A stretch of 64,000 nucleotides of DNA from Mesorhizobium loti (GCA_002356515.1 AP017605.1:620001-684000); one strand, 5' to 3'. Shown: positions 9,160 to 18,841, numbered from the stretch's first letter. Notes: generated by a model from the sequence alone, not told the origin. Program-made: numbers and translations.

Positions 9160-9179
9160 CGCCGGCCAAGGGGCCGGCG
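9160..9179. terminator. Hairpin between convergent genes
   Basis: CGCCGGCC and GGCCGGCG form a perfect 8-bp stem with an AAGG loop, midway between the stop of the 50-aa ORF and the convergent stop of gyrA. No strong T-run follows on either strand, so termination is inferred from position and stem strength. Confidence 0.5.
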
Positions 9180-9206
9180 TTGCTATATCAAAGCTTGGTC
9201 CAGGGC

Positions 9207-12008
9207 TTACTCAGCGCCGTCCGGACCAGCATCGCTCTCTGGAGCAGGCTCAGCGCCCCCTTCGACGATCTCTTCGCTTTCCTCGTCAGCTTGCGGCTCC
9301 GAGATGCGCTCGACCGAAACCACCTTCTCACCTTCAGCCGTATTGAAGATGGTCACGCCCTTGGTGGCGCGGCTGGCGAAACGGATACCGTTGACCGGCA
9401 CCCGGATGACCGTGCCGCCATCCGAAACCAGCATGATCTGATCGTCATTGCCGACGGGGAAAGTCGCCACCAGCCGGCCGATCTCCGCCACTTTCGACAC
9501 ATCGGTAGCGCGAATACCCTTGCCGCCGCGGCCGGTCAGACGGAAGTCATAGGACGACGAGCGCTTGCCGTAGCCATATTCGGTCACCGTCAGCACGAAT
9601 TGCTCATGCGCCTTGAGGGTTTCGTACTGATCGTCGGAAAGCTCGGCCTCCTCGCCGATCTCCTCGTTGGTCAGCGAAATCTCTTCTTCCTCACCTGCCG
9701 TCCCGGCGGCAAGCCGCCGCTCCGCCGCCGCGCGCTTGAGGTAAGCGGCGCGCTGCGCCGGTGAAGCGTCGACATGCTCGATCACCGACATGGAGATGAT
9801 GCGGTCGGTCTCGGCCATGGTGATGCCGCGCACGCCGACAGAGTTGCGGCTCTGGAAGACGCGCACGTCGCCGACCGAGAAGCGGATGCACTGGCCGGAG
9901 CTCGCGGTCAAAAGCACGTCGTCATTGTCGGTGCAGGTCTCGACGCCGAGGATCTCGTCGCCTTCCTCCTCCAGCTTCATGGCGATCTTGCCATTGCGGT
10001 TGACCTGGACGAAGTCGGACAGCTTGTTGCGGCGCACTGTGCCGCGCGTGGTGGCGAACATCACGTCGAGCTCGCCCCAGCTGGTCTCGTCCTCGGGCAG
10101 CGGCATGATGGTGGTGATGCGCTCGCCCTGCTCCAGCGGCAGCATGTTGATCAGCGCCTTGCCGCGTGACTGCGGATTGCCGATCGGCAGCCGCCAGACC
10201 TTTTCCTTGTAGACGATGCCGCGCGAGGAGAAGAACAGTACCGGCGTGTGCGTGTTGGCCACGAACAGCCGGGTAACAAAATCCTCTTCCTTGGTCGACA
10301 TGCCGGAGCGGCCCTTGCCGCCGCGACGCTGCGCCCGGTAGAGCGACAGCGGCACGCGCTTGATGTAGCCGGAATGGCTCACCGTCACGACCATGTCCTC
10401 GCGCTGGATCAGGTCCTCGTCTTCCATATCCGCACCGCCGTCGGTGAGCTCGGTGCGGCGTGGCGTGCCGAACTCGTCGCGCACGGCGGCAAGCTCGTCC
10501 TTGACGATCTGCTGGACGCGCGCTCGTGACGACAGGATGTCGAGGTAGTCCTTGATCTCGTCGCCGATCGTGTTCAGCTCGTCGGCGATCTCGTCGCGGC
10601 CGAGCGCAGTCAGGCGCTGCAGACGCAGTTCGAGGATGGCGCGCGCCTGTTCCTCGGACAGATTGTAGGTGCCGTCCTCATTGATGCGATGGCGCGGATC
10701 GTCGATCAGAAGGATCAGCGATTCGACATCGCCGGCCGGCCAACGCCGCTCCATCAACTGCTCGCGCGCCGTCTGCGGGTCCGGCGCCGTGCGGATCAGC
10801 TTGATGACCTCGTCGATATTGGCGACGGCGATGGCCAGACCCACCAGCACATGGGCGCGGTCGCGCGCCTTGCGCAGCAGGAATTTCGTCCGCCTTGTGA
10901 TGACCTCTTCGCGGAAGGTGACGAACGCCTTCAGCATGTCCGTCAGGGTCAGCAGTTCCGGCTTGCCGCCATTCAGCGCCACCATATTGGCGCCGAAAGA
11001 GGTCTGCAGCGGCGTGAAGCGGTAGAGCTGGTTGAGGATGACGTCGGCGACGGCATCGCGCTTCAGCTCGATGACGACGCGATAGCCCTGGCGGTCGCTT
11101 TCGTCACGGATGTCGGAAATGCCTTCTATGCGCTTGTCGCGCACCAATTCGGCCATCTTCTCGATCATCGAGGCCTTGTTCACCTGATAGGGAACCTCGG
11201 TGATGATGATCGATTCACGGTCGTTGCCGCGCTGCTCGATGTTGACCTTGCCGCGCATGACGATGGAGCCACGGCCGGTCGAATAGGCGCTATAGATGCC
11301 GGAACGGCCAAGCACGATGCCGCCGGTCGGGAAATCAGGGCCTGGAATGATCTCCATCAATGCCGGCAGGTCGATCGCCGGATTGTCGATGACGGCGATG
11401 GCGCCGTTGCAGACTTCGCCGAGATTGTGCGGCGGGATGTTGGTGGCCATGCCGACGGCGATGCCGCCGGAGCCATTGACCAGCAGATTGGGAAAGCGCG
11501 CCGGCAGAACCTTCGGTTCGGTGTCCGAGGCATCATAAGTGTCCTGGAAATCGACGGTGTCCTTGTCGATATCCTCCAGAAGCTCATGCGCGACCTTGGT
11601 CAGCCGCGATTCGGTATAGCGCATCGCCGCCGGCGGATCGCCGTCGATCGAGCCGAAATTGCCCTGCCCGTCGATCAGCGGCACGCGCAGCGACCAGTCC
11701 TGCGCCATGCGCACCAAGGCGTCATAGATCGAGGCGTCGCCATGCGGATGGTATTTACCCATCACGTCGGCGACCGGGCGGGCCGACTTCACATATTTGC
11801 GGTTCCAGTGGTAGCCGCTCTCATGCGCCGCATAGAGAATGCGCCGATGCACCGGCTTCAGGCCGTCGCGCACATCGGGCAGCGCACGGCTGACGATCAC
11901 GCTCATGGCGTAAGAAAGATAGGAGCTCTGCATCTCCTCGATGATGGAGATGGGCTCGATGCCGGTGGGGCCGCCGTCGGCGCCGCGCGGTGTCTTTTGG
12001 TCGGTCAA
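9207..12008 (-). CDS. gyrA: DNA gyrase subunit A
   Basis: A 933-aa type II topoisomerase subunit that breaks and rejoins DNA during negative supercoiling. Catalytic Tyr131 is in AAMRYTESR, and the GyrA-box QRRGGKGR is in the C-terminal wrapping domain. The quinolone-resistance region reads [19 protein letters not shown]: Ala92 replaces the E. coli Ser83 and Asp96 matches Asp87. The C-terminus adds an acidic tail ([14 protein letters not shown] and on) and an acidic insert near residue 775. It is monocistronic between convergent and divergent neighbours. Confidence 0.98.
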   Translation of the reverse strand: MTDQKTPRGADGGPTGIEPISIIEEMQSSYLSYAMSVIVSRALPDVRDGLKPVHRRILYAAHESGYHWNRKYVKSARPVADVMGKYHPHGDASIYDALVRMAQDWSLRVPLIDGQGNFGSIDGDPPAAMRYTESRLTKVAHELLEDIDKDTVDFQDTYDASDTEPKVLPARFPNLLVNGSGGIAVGMATNIPPHNLGEVCNGAIAVIDNPAIDLPALMEIIPGPDFPTGGIVLGRSGIYSAYSTGRGSIVMRGKVNIEQRGNDRESIIITEVPYQVNKASMIEKMAELVRDKRIEGISDIRDESDRQGYRVVIELKRDAVADVILNQLYRFTPLQTSFGANMVALNGGKPELLTLTDMLKAFVTFREEVITRRTKFLLRKARDRAHVLVGLAIAVANIDEVIKLIRTAPDPQTAREQLMERRWPAGDVESLILLIDDPRHRINEDGTYNLSEEQARAILELRLQRLTALGRDEIADELNTIGDEIKDYLDILSSRARVQQIVKDELAAVRDEFGTPRRTELTDGGADMEDEDLIQREDMVVTVSHSGYIKRVPLSLYRAQRRGGKGRSGMSTKEEDFVTRLFVANTHTPVLFFSSRGIVYKEKVWRLPIGNPQSRGKALINMLPLEQGERITTIMPLPEDETSWGELDVMFATTRGTVRRNKLSDFVQVNRNGKIAMKLEEEGDEILGVETCTDNDDVLLTASSGQCIRFSVGDVRVFQSRNSVGVRGITMAETDRIISMSVIEHVDASPAQRAAYLKRAAAERRLAAGTAGEEEEISLTNEEIGEEAELSDDQYETLKAHEQFVLTVTEYGYGKRSSSYDFRLTGRGGKGIRATDVSKVAEIGRLVATFPVGNDDQIMLVSDGGTVIRVPVNGIRFASRATKGVTIFNTAEGEKVVSVERISEPQADEESEEIVEGGAEPAPESDAGPDGAE

Positions 12009-12183
12009 ATTGGATCACAATCTAATCAGGAATCACTGACCGCTTATATAGGAAGCGAGGCCGAAACTCCAATATTCGCGGCACTTTTCCAGTGTCATTT
12101 TCGGTGGTAATTTCAAAAGGATACCGCAGATTGCGACGATATGGCCATCACGCTTTTCGCCGCCACCAAGGCAAAAGCCGGCA

Positions 12184-13923
12184 ATGGACCAAATTCCCCA
12201 GGCAAAAGCCGCGAGCACCGTGAATTGGCGGTCGTGGCTGCCTTTGCGGGCGCTGAGCGGTTGGCAGGCCCGGGATCTCAATGGCGATCTGATCGCCGGC
12301 CTGACATTGGCCGCGATCGCCATTCCCGAGCAGATGGCAACCGCCCGGCTCGGCGGCTTTGCTCCCGAGATCGGCTTCTTCGCTTTTGTCGCCGGTTCGG
12401 TGGCCTTTGCCCTGTTCGGCGCCAATCGTCATCTCTCGGTGGGCGCGGATTCGACCATCACGCCGCTGTTCGCCGGCGGCCTGGCGCTGCTCGCCACATC
12501 AGGCTCGCCGCATTATCTGGCGCTGGCGCCCATGCTGGCCTTGATGGTCGGGTTGATCGTGAGCTTGAGCGGCGTCTTTCGCCTTGGCTGGATCGCCGAT
12601 CTCCTGTCGGTGCCGGTCACGACAGGGTTTCTGGCCGGCATCGCCGTCCACATTATCGTCTCGCAGATGCCAGGGCTGCTCGGCCTGCATGCCGAGAGCG
12701 GCGAAACCTTGCGCCGTATCAGCGAGATTGCCGGCAGTCTCCATCTCACCAATCCCTGGAGCCTCGGGCTCGGCCTTGGCGTGTTCGCGATCGTGCTTGG
12801 CGCCGAGCGCATCAGCGCTCGCATCCCCGGCGCCTTGATCGGCATGGTGCTTGCCACGCTTGCGGTCATCGTTTTCGGCCTCAGGAATCGCGGCGTCGAG
12901 GTGCTCGGCGCCCTGCCAAACGGCCTGCCGCGCGCCAACCTGCCGGAAGCCGGCCTCGACGATGTGCAGGCTCTGGTGCCACTGGCGCTGCTGATCGCCA
13001 TCGTCGTCATGGTGCAGACGGCCGCCACTTCGCGGTCCTTCGCCTCGCAACCGGACGACGCACCCGACATCAACCGCGATTTCGTCGGCGTCGGCGCCGG
13101 CAGCATTTTGTCCGGCCTGTTCGGCGCCTTTGCCGTCAATTCCAGCCCGCCGCGGACCGCAATCGTCTCCCAGTCGGGCGGCCGCTCGCAACTGTCCGCC
13201 CTCATTGCCGCGGCCATCGTGCTGGCGCTCGACGCCTTTGGCGGCGGCCTGCTCGCCAATGTTCCGCAGGCCGCGCTCGCCGGTGTCCTGATGTTCGTTG
13301 CCCAGCACATACTGCGCTGGAAGGTGTTCGCCGGCGTCTATCGGCAGGCTCCAATCGAATTCATATTGATCCTGGTCACCATGGCCGCCATCGTCGTGCT
13401 GCCGATCGCAAGCGGCGTGGCGGTCGGCATCGGCCTGTCGCTGCTGCACGGGATATGGAGCGCGACCCAGACACAGCCGATCGAACTCGAACAGGTGCCG
13501 GGCACTTCAGTCTGGTGGCCACCGGCCAAGCCCAGCGCTGGTGAACAACTCCCGGGCGTACTGGTCGCGGCCTTCCAGGCGCCGCTGTCATTCGTCAATG
13601 CCGACCGCTTCAAGCGCGGCGTTTGCGACCTTGTCGATACCAGGCGCGAAACCGTGAAACTGGTCGTACTGGAGGCCAGCAACATCGTCGAAATCGACTA
13701 CACCGCCGCGCAAGCCCTGATCGACACCATCCTGCATTGCCGCAAGGCGGGCGCGGTCTTTGCCATAGCGCGGCTGGAATCGGTGCGCGCCCAGGCTGCG
13801 CTGGCCCGGTTCGGCATTGCCGAAATGGTCGGCACGCAGCGCATATTCCACAGCGTCGATGCGGCGATCAAATCACTTGGTCCGGGGAAACAGCAGCAGC
13901 AAGAACAGGATGGAGTGCCATGA
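12184..13923 (+). CDS. SulP-family anion transporter with STAS domain
   Basis: A 579-aa protein: about 10-12 membrane helices over residues 40-410, then a cytoplasmic STAS domain at about 450-565 (LVVLEASNIVEIDYTAAQALID). The SulP signature region (GLTLAAIAIPEQMATARLGGF) is present near residue 50. Relatives move sulfate, bicarbonate or other anions; the substrate cannot be read from sequence. It overlaps the ParB-like gene by 4 nt (ATGA), so the two are translationally coupled. Confidence 0.92.
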   Translation: MDQIPQAKAASTVNWRSWLPLRALSGWQARDLNGDLIAGLTLAAIAIPEQMATARLGGFAPEIGFFAFVAGSVAFALFGANRHLSVGADSTITPLFAGGLALLATSGSPHYLALAPMLALMVGLIVSLSGVFRLGWIADLLSVPVTTGFLAGIAVHIIVSQMPGLLGLHAESGETLRRISEIAGSLHLTNPWSLGLGLGVFAIVLGAERISARIPGALIGMVLATLAVIVFGLRNRGVEVLGALPNGLPRANLPEAGLDDVQALVPLALLIAIVVMVQTAATSRSFASQPDDAPDINRDFVGVGAGSILSGLFGAFAVNSSPPRTAIVSQSGGRSQLSALIAAAIVLALDAFGGGLLANVPQAALAGVLMFVAQHILRWKVFAGVYRQAPIEFILILVTMAAIVVLPIASGVAVGIGLSLLHGIWSATQTQPIELEQVPGTSVWWPPAKPSAGEQLPGVLVAAFQAPLSFVNADRFKRGVCDLVDTRRETVKLVVLEASNIVEIDYTAAQALIDTILHCRKAGAVFAIARLESVRAQAALARFGIAEMVGTQRIFHSVDAAIKSLGPGKQQQQEQDGVP

Positions 13924-14543
13924 TTGACCCGCGAGAGCCCATTGTCACCCCGGTTCCCGTCGAGGAATTGAGGCCGACGCAGATAACGGTCGGCATGCGG
14001 GAAGTTGCGTTGAAGCGCCAGATGATCCGGGAACAGGACGCAAAGAAGAAAACCGGCGCCTTTCTCGGCAAACACATGGTGCCGGTCGTATTGGGTCCCA
14101 AGAATCGCAACTACGTCACCGATCACCATCACCTTGCTCGCGCTTTGCTCGATGAGGGCGTCAAGGACGTGCTGGTGACCGTGATCAGCGACCTGTCCGC
14201 GCTCGACAAGGACGCGTTTCTTGTCGTGCTCGACAGCAGAGGCTGGATGCATCCGTTCGATGAGAACGGCCGGCGCCGCGATTACTCGGCAATTCCAAAG
14301 ACGATCGGTGCACTGATCGATGATCCCTACAGGAGCATGGCCGGCGAGTTGCGTCGGCAAGGCGGCTTCGCCAAGGACACGACGCCGTTCAGCGAATTCA
14401 TCTGGGCGGATTTCCTGCGTCGGCGCATCGACCGCAACGCGGTTGCGAAGAACTTCGACAAGGCGATGAAGGAGGCGTTGACGCTCGCCAAGGGCAAGGA
14501 CGCTGACTATCTGCCCGGCTGGTGCGGCCCGACCTCCGATTGA
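13920..14543 (+). CDS. ParB-like (ParBc_2) nuclease-fold protein
   Basis: A 207-aa protein whose ATG overlaps the SulP stop. The N-terminal half has the ParB/sulfiredoxin-like fold of the ParBc_2 family: VEELRPTQITVGMREV, then the conserved VTDHHHLARALLDEG motif where ParB proteins have their GxxR region. It lacks a helix-turn-helix, so it is not a chromosome-segregation ParB. Function unknown; coupling with an anion transporter is unusual. Its 3' end overlaps the convergent AraC gene by 37 nt. Confidence 0.82.
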   Translation: MIDPREPIVTPVPVEELRPTQITVGMREVALKRQMIREQDAKKKTGAFLGKHMVPVVLGPKNRNYVTDHHHLARALLDEGVKDVLVTVISDLSALDKDAFLVVLDSRGWMHPFDENGRRRDYSAIPKTIGALIDDPYRSMAGELRRQGGFAKDTTPFSEFIWADFLRRRIDRNAVAKNFDKAMKEALTLAKGKDADYLPGWCGPTSD

Positions 14544-15394
14544 CCACGTCTCGGCCGAGGCGCGTGCATAGCGGTGCCGCCTGACCGGCGATAATCGCCT
14601 GGCGTCTCGCCCATGACGCGCCGGAACCGGCGGTTGAACGTCGACAGATCGTTGAAGCCGGCGTCGAAGGCGATCGCCGAGATCGCATCGTCCGACAGGC
14701 GCAGCCGCACCGCCGCCCGGTGCAGCCGGGTCTTGAGCAGGAACTGGTAGGGCGTCATCCCGGCGACCTGCCGGAAAATGCGCAGGAAATGATAGGGGCT
14801 GGTTGCCGTCTCATCCGCCAGCGCCGATAGCGAAACCGGCCCGTCGGCATCCAGTTCGATGCGTCTCACCGCTTCCGCCACGCGTTTCTGATCGCGGCGG
14901 CTCGGCGTGCGCAGGACAGGCGTGGCGCCGCAAGCAGTGGTCACAGCCGCGCCCGCAATGCGCAGGGAAAGCTCCTCGAAGGCGCCCCTGTCGGCCGTTT
15001 CGCGGGCAGCTTCCGCCTCCGCAAGCACCGGCGCCAGGGCCGGCAAGGGCGGCAAGCGCGGCGCCTCGAAGCTGAGTGTTCGGGCGCCCGGCACGCCGGC
15101 GACGATCCGTTCCATGTAAGCCGGCTTGAAATGGAACGAGAGGCAGCGGTCGCCGCTGCCATGCTCGTGTCCGCATTCATAGCACGTGCCGGAATTGCCG
15201 AGCAGGAGTGCGCCCGGCGCCAGCATCGCGGTGCCTTGCTGCGCGCGGTAGCGGAACGTGCCGCTGGTGACCGCTGCAACACAGAAATCCTGATGGGCTT
15301 CCTCGAACGGCCGGTCGCCCACGCCGGCGGTGCAGATCACATCGGTGACGTGCCAGCCGGGACCGAATGCCAGAGTGCGGGTCGTCGCTGTCAT
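14507..15394 (-). CDS. AraC-family transcriptional regulator
   Basis: A 295-aa regulator. Residues about 1-160 form a cupin-like ligand-binding part with a Cys/His-rich stretch (NSGTCYECGHEHGSGDRC) that could bind metal. The C-terminal 100 residues carry the two helix-turn-helix motifs (LSALADETATSPYHFLRIF and ISAIAFDAGFNDLSTFNRRF) plus the GETPGDYR end motif. It is divergent from the 175-aa/VOC pair with an 85-nt shared promoter region, so those genes are the likeliest targets. Confidence 0.93.
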   Translation of the reverse strand: MTATTRTLAFGPGWHVTDVICTAGVGDRPFEEAHQDFCVAAVTSGTFRYRAQQGTAMLAPGALLLGNSGTCYECGHEHGSGDRCLSFHFKPAYMERIVAGVPGARTLSFEAPRLPPLPALAPVLAEAEAARETADRGAFEELSLRIAGAAVTTACGATPVLRTPSRRDQKRVAEAVRRIELDADGPVSLSALADETATSPYHFLRIFRQVAGMTPYQFLLKTRLHRAAVRLRLSDDAISAIAFDAGFNDLSTFNRRFRRVMGETPGDYRRSGGTAMHAPRPRRGQSEVGPHQPGR

Positions 15395-15479
15395 GCCTGA
15401 AATATAGCAATTTTTCCCAAGCCCAGAACCCCGCCGGCGCCTACTCCTCTCGGTCTCCTGACAGAAAGAGACCGCAGCC

Positions 15480-16007
15480 ATGTTCGACCCTTTTGCCGAA
15501 GCCCTACACAGTCCCGGTCCGATCGACGGGCTTGCCGAGAGACTGAACCTTTACGGCCGCTTAGTCGGCGCCTGGACGTTCGACGCCTCACGCCACCTCG
15601 AGGACGGCACCGTGCTCACCGGGCGTGGCGAGGTGCATTTCGGCTGGGTGCTGGAAGGCCGCGCCGTCCAGGACGTCTGGATCCTGCCCGCGCGGGACGC
15701 CGGCCCCTCGCCGTCCCTTGGCAAATGGACGTTCTACGGCACGACGCTGCGGGTCTATGATCCCGGCGCGGATGCCTGGCACATCTTCTGGAGCGATCCG
15801 CGCAACCAGTATTTTAGCCGCCAGCTCGGCCGCGCCGAGGCCGACAGGATCGTGCAGGTCGGCGCCGACGGTACTGGCGCATCGGTGCGCTGGAGTTTCT
15901 CGCGGATCACCGAAAATTCCTTCCGCTGGCTCGGCGAGCGCTCGCACGACGGCGCGGACTGGCACCTCGAAGTCGAGTTCCTGGCGCGCCGTCAATCTGC
16001 AAGATGA
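15480..16007 (+). CDS. Conserved hypothetical protein, lipocalin-like
   Basis: A 175-aa soluble protein with alternating beta strands and conserved Trp/Tyr positions (GAWTFDASRHLEDGTVLTGRG, then WTFYGTTLRVYDP and WHIFWSDP). The pattern resembles small DUF1579/lipocalin-like barrels, but I cannot name the family with certainty. It is the first gene downstream of the divergent AraC regulator and is followed 32 nt later by a VOC protein, so the two probably act together, perhaps in handling a small organic compound (inference). Confidence 0.75.
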   Translation: MFDPFAEALHSPGPIDGLAERLNLYGRLVGAWTFDASRHLEDGTVLTGRGEVHFGWVLEGRAVQDVWILPARDAGPSPSLGKWTFYGTTLRVYDPGADAWHIFWSDPRNQYFSRQLGRAEADRIVQVGADGTGASVRWSFSRITENSFRWLGERSHDGADWHLEVEFLARRQSAR

Positions 16008-16039
16008 CGTCACAACCCTTTGTAACAATGGAGAAAACC

Positions 16040-16417
16040 ATGTTCGATCATATCTCGATCGGCGTCCACGACGCCAACGCCTCGAAGCGCTTCTATGACG
16101 CAGCGCTGAAGCCAATCGGCTATATCTGTCTCAGCCAGTCTCCGGGCTCACTGGGTTACGGCGCCCAGAGTCCCGTGCTGTGGGTCAATGAGGCTCCGAG
16201 GCCGGTACCGGCGGACGAAAAATCCGGCCTGCATTTCTGCTTCGCCGCCCCGACTCGGGACAGCGTCGATGCTTTTCATGCCGGCGCGCTCCGCAAAGGC
16301 GGCAGCGATAATGGCCCGCCCGGCCTGCGCGCCGCCTATGGCGACAGCTACTATGCCGCCTTCGTCATCGACCCGGACGGCTACCGGCTCGAAGCTTATT
16401 GCGGCGCTGCCGGCTGA
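16040..16417 (+). CDS. VOC-family (glyoxalase-like) protein
   Basis: A 125-aa protein. The start at 16040 has GGAG six bases upstream and gives the standard MFDHISIGVHDANASKRFY opening; an earlier in-frame ATG at 16004 overlaps the previous stop. The C-terminus FVIDPDGYRLEAYCG is the typical metal-ligand Glu region of vicinal-oxygen-chelate proteins, and His3 or so is the partner ligand. The reaction is unknown. Confidence 0.9.
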   Translation: MFDHISIGVHDANASKRFYDAALKPIGYICLSQSPGSLGYGAQSPVLWVNEAPRPVPADEKSGLHFCFAAPTRDSVDAFHAGALRKGGSDNGPPGLRAAYGDSYYAAFVIDPDGYRLEAYCGAAG

Positions 16418-16519
16418 CCCGTCGAGAGCCGTAGTTTCGCGGTTTCCGACTGTTCCCACCGACCGGGCTTTGCTCTACCACTATCGGAGCGCGGGCCTGG
16501 CCCGGCGGGAGGGTCAGCG

Positions 16520-17149
16520 ATGCCGAGTTTCGACAGCCTGTTCAATGCCTTCGTCACCATTCTCGTGACCATCGACCCACCTGGGCTGGCGCCATTGTTC
16601 CTCGCCGTAACACGCGGCATGAACCGCGAGGAGCGCCAGCAGGTTTCCGTGCGCGCCTCGGTCATCGGCTTCCTGGTGATGGCGTTGTTCGCGGTGGCCG
16701 GCGCCTCGATCCTGTCGGTGTTCGGCATCACCCTGCCGGCCTTCCGCGTCGCCGGCGGCTTTCTGCTGTTCTTCATCGCCTTCGAAATGGTGTTCGAGCG
16801 CCGCCAGGACCGCAAGGAGAAGATCGGCGACGTCGCCATCACCAAGGACATGATTCACAACATCGCCGCCTTCCCGCTGGCGATCCCGTTGATCGCCGGT
16901 CCCGGCGCGATTTCAGCGACAGTGCTGCTTTCCGGCTCGTTTCAGGGTTTTGCCGCGCAGGCCGCACTGGTCGGCATCATCTTCGTCTGCCTCGCCATCA
17001 CCTATCTGGTCTTCGTGCTGTCGGAACGCATCGACCGCATCCTCGGCCAGACCGGCCGCTCGATACTGACCCGCCTGCTCGGCGTCATCCTGGCGGCTCT
17101 GGCGGTACAGTTCGTCGCCGACGGCATCAAGGCGCTGATGGCCGGGTGA
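16520..17149 (+). CDS. MarC-family integral membrane protein
   Basis: A 209-aa protein with six hydrophobic helices, and the family pattern FVTILVTIDPPGLAPLFLAV near the N-terminus and PLAIPLIAGPGAIS in the middle. MarC proteins are inner-membrane proteins once linked with multiple antibiotic resistance; the true role is unsettled. GGGAGGG precedes the ATG. It appears monocistronic, facing the OsmC gene. Confidence 0.92.
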   Translation: MPSFDSLFNAFVTILVTIDPPGLAPLFLAVTRGMNREERQQVSVRASVIGFLVMALFAVAGASILSVFGITLPAFRVAGGFLLFFIAFEMVFERRQDRKEKIGDVAITKDMIHNIAAFPLAIPLIAGPGAISATVLLSGSFQGFAAQAALVGIIFVCLAITYLVFVLSERIDRILGQTGRSILTRLLGVILAALAVQFVADGIKALMAG

Positions 17150-17177
17150 ACGGCAGTCCCTACTGCCCCCTACTGCC

Positions 17178-17603
17178 CTACTGCGCCGCCGTATCGATCA
17201 CTTCAAAATCATGCGTGATCGTGGCCGTCTTGGCCATCATGGCGGAGGCCGAGCAATATTTTTCGATCGACAGGTCGATCGCCCGCTTGACCTTGTCGGG
17301 CGACAGCGCCCTACCTTTGACGATGAAATGCATATGGATGCGCGTGAACACCTTTGGCTCAGTCTCGGCCCGGTCGGCATCAAGCTCAACCACGCAGTCC
17401 TCGACCGCCTCGCGGCCTTTCTCCAGGATATGCACGACATCATAGGCCGAACAGCCGCCAGTGCCGATCAGCACCAGTTCCATCGGGCTCGGCCCAGGCG
17501 TCTTGCCTTCAGGTCCGGACGCCGTTCCCAACACCAGTTTATGGCCGCTGCCGGACTCGCCGACGAACGTCCGCTCCTCGACCCATTTTACGCGTGCCTT
17601 CAC
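17178..17603 (-). CDS. OsmC-family protein
   Basis: A 141-aa protein of the OsmC/Ohr family, which reduces organic peroxides with two active-site cysteines. Both are visible: Cys in GTGGCSAYDV and Cys in EKYCSASAMM. Length and order match the YhfA/OsmC subgroup, whose peroxidase activity is less certain than Ohr's. The stop region overlaps a short run of CCCTACTGC repeats. Confidence 0.92.
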   Translation of the reverse strand: MKARVKWVEERTFVGESGSGHKLVLGTASGPEGKTPGPSPMELVLIGTGGCSAYDVVHILEKGREAVEDCVVELDADRAETEPKVFTRIHMHFIVKGRALSPDKVKRAIDLSIEKYCSASAMMAKTATITHDFEVIDTAAQ

Positions 17604-17658
17604 TGCTTTGTCCTTTCAGTCCCAGATCGCGCCTGCTGTCAGGCCATATCAACAACGC

Positions 17659-17692
17659 AAAACCCCGAAAGTCCATGCAGGACCCTCGGGGT
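17659..17692 (-). terminator. Rho-independent terminator of ssb
   Basis: On the minus strand ACCCCGA pairs with TCGGGGT across a 17-nt loop and is followed by TTTTGCG. It lies 57 nt after the ssb stop. Confidence 0.7.
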
Positions 17693-17748
17693 GTATCGAT
17701 CACGTAACGTCAGTCATCTGGCGACGTCAGCCGTTTGGTTGCTCTCGA

Positions 17749-18267
17749 TCAGAACGGGATTTCGTCGTCCAGCTCGCGCGACGAACCGCCGCCACCGCCG
17801 CCCCTGGGAGCGCCGCCGCCACGATTGAAGCTCTCGTTCGGGCTGGACTGGCCGAAATCGGAACCGCGGCTGCTGCCGCCGGAATAACCGCCGACCTGGC
17901 CGCCCTCGCCCTGACCGCGTGCGTCGAGCATCTGCAACTCGCCGCGGAATTTCTGCAGCACGACTTCCGTCGTGTACTTGTCGGCGCCGGTCTGGTCCTG
18001 CCATTTGCGCGTCTGCAGCTGGCCCTCGACATACACCTTCATGCCCTTCTTCAGGTACTGCTCGGCCACCTTGGCGATGCCTTCATTGAAGATGACGACA
18101 TTGTGCCATTCGGTCTTCTCCTTGCGCTCGCCGGAATTCTTGTCGCGCCAGCTTTCCGACGTGGCGATACGGATGTTGACGACCGGCTCGCCCGAGTTCA
18201 AGCGGCGGATTTCCGGATCCGCGCCGAGATTGCCGACCAGAATGACCTTGTTGACGCTACCCGCCAT
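17749..18267 (-). CDS. ssb: Single-stranded DNA-binding protein
   Basis: A 172-aa SSB. The OB-fold (residues 1-110) starts [19 protein letters not shown] and includes [10 protein letters not shown] and [15 protein letters not shown]. It is followed by a Gly-rich linker and the acidic DDEIPF tip that recruits repair and replication proteins. GGAG precedes the ATG. A perfect GTTC-N7-GTTC LexA box lies about 105 nt upstream, so it should be SOS-inducible. A terminator follows. Confidence 0.98.
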   Translation of the reverse strand: MAGSVNKVILVGNLGADPEIRRLNSGEPVVNIRIATSESWRDKNSGERKEKTEWHNVVIFNEGIAKVAEQYLKKGMKVYVEGQLQTRKWQDQTGADKYTTEVVLQKFRGELQMLDARGQGEGGQVGGYSGGSSRGSDFGQSSPNESFNRGGGAPRGGGGGGSSRELDDEIPF

Positions 18268-18369
18268 GATTTTTCTCCGCGCTCATCCGAAAACAAATTT
18301 TTGTCGCAGCACCTTACAGGCTGCGCACGTCTGCCGCCTGCTAAGGCTGGCTTTTCCCACAAGGTTTTT

Positions 18370-18384
18370 GTTCCCTTTTCGTTC
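18370..18384. promoter_or_regulatory. LexA (SOS) box upstream of ssb
   Basis: GTTC-CCTTTTC-GTTC is a perfect match to the alphaproteobacterial LexA direct repeat GTTC-N7-GTTC. It sits 103 nt before the ssb start codon, in the gap shared with the divergent arsR gene. The repeat reads on the plus strand, opposite to ssb. Confidence 0.8.
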
Positions 18385-18469
18385 CTATATGCACTGCCGC
18401 TGATTGTCAAGGAATGGCAGCAATGCCCGAGCCCATCATATGGGTCTCAAAACAGCGCTTGCCAAATCA

Positions 18470-18485
18470 ATAAGTATCGACTTAT
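18470..18485. promoter_or_regulatory. Candidate ArsR autoregulatory operator
   Basis: ATAAGT and ACTTAT flank a 4-nt spacer, ending nine bases before the arsR start codon. A short AT-rich dyad at this place is typical of ArsR/SmtB self-repression. No sign of a ribosome-binding site separates it from the ATG. Confidence 0.5.
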
Positions 18486-18494
18486 GCTTTTGTC

Positions 18495-18809
18495 ATGATC
18501 GAAGCAGAGATTTTCCGCGCCCTGGCCGACCCGACGCGCCGCGCCGTCTTCGAGCGTCTCGCCGCAGCTGAGATGAGCGTGTCGGAATTGCGCAGCGGCC
18601 TGACGGTATCGCAGCCTGCCGTGTCGCAGCATCTGGCGGTGCTGCGTGGCGCCGGCCTGGTGGTTGAGCGGCGTGCCGGTCGCAACGCCTATTACCGTGC
18701 CGATCCGCAAGGGCTTGCCCCCCTGCTGTCCTGGATCGAGCGCTACCGGACCTTCTGGCCCGAGCGCATCGAAAGGCTGAAGACGGTTTTGAAGGACATG
18801 GACCAGTGA
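18495..18809 (+). CDS. ArsR-family transcriptional regulator
   Basis: A 104-aa winged helix-turn-helix repressor: IFRALADPTRRAVFERL, then the recognition region LTVSQPAVSQHLAVLRGAGLV and the wing VVERRAGRNAYYRAD. No metal-binding cysteines are seen, so it belongs to the non-metal group paired with SRPBCC proteins. The next gene is exactly such a partner. A candidate operator precedes it. Confidence 0.94.
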   Translation: MIEAEIFRALADPTRRAVFERLAAAEMSVSELRSGLTVSQPAVSQHLAVLRGAGLVVERRAGRNAYYRADPQGLAPLLSWIERYRTFWPERIERLKTVLKDMDQ

Positions 18810-18841
18810 AGAACGTGGGACCAGTGAAGGATTTGGGATCA

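Noticed and set aside
10689..12110. 473-aa open frame opposite gyrA
   Set aside because: Antisense shadow; His/Asp/Arg-rich low-complexity translation without domains.
17158..17184. Three near-copies of CCCTACTGC at the end of the OsmC gene
   Set aside because: Short slippage-type repeat with no sign of function.
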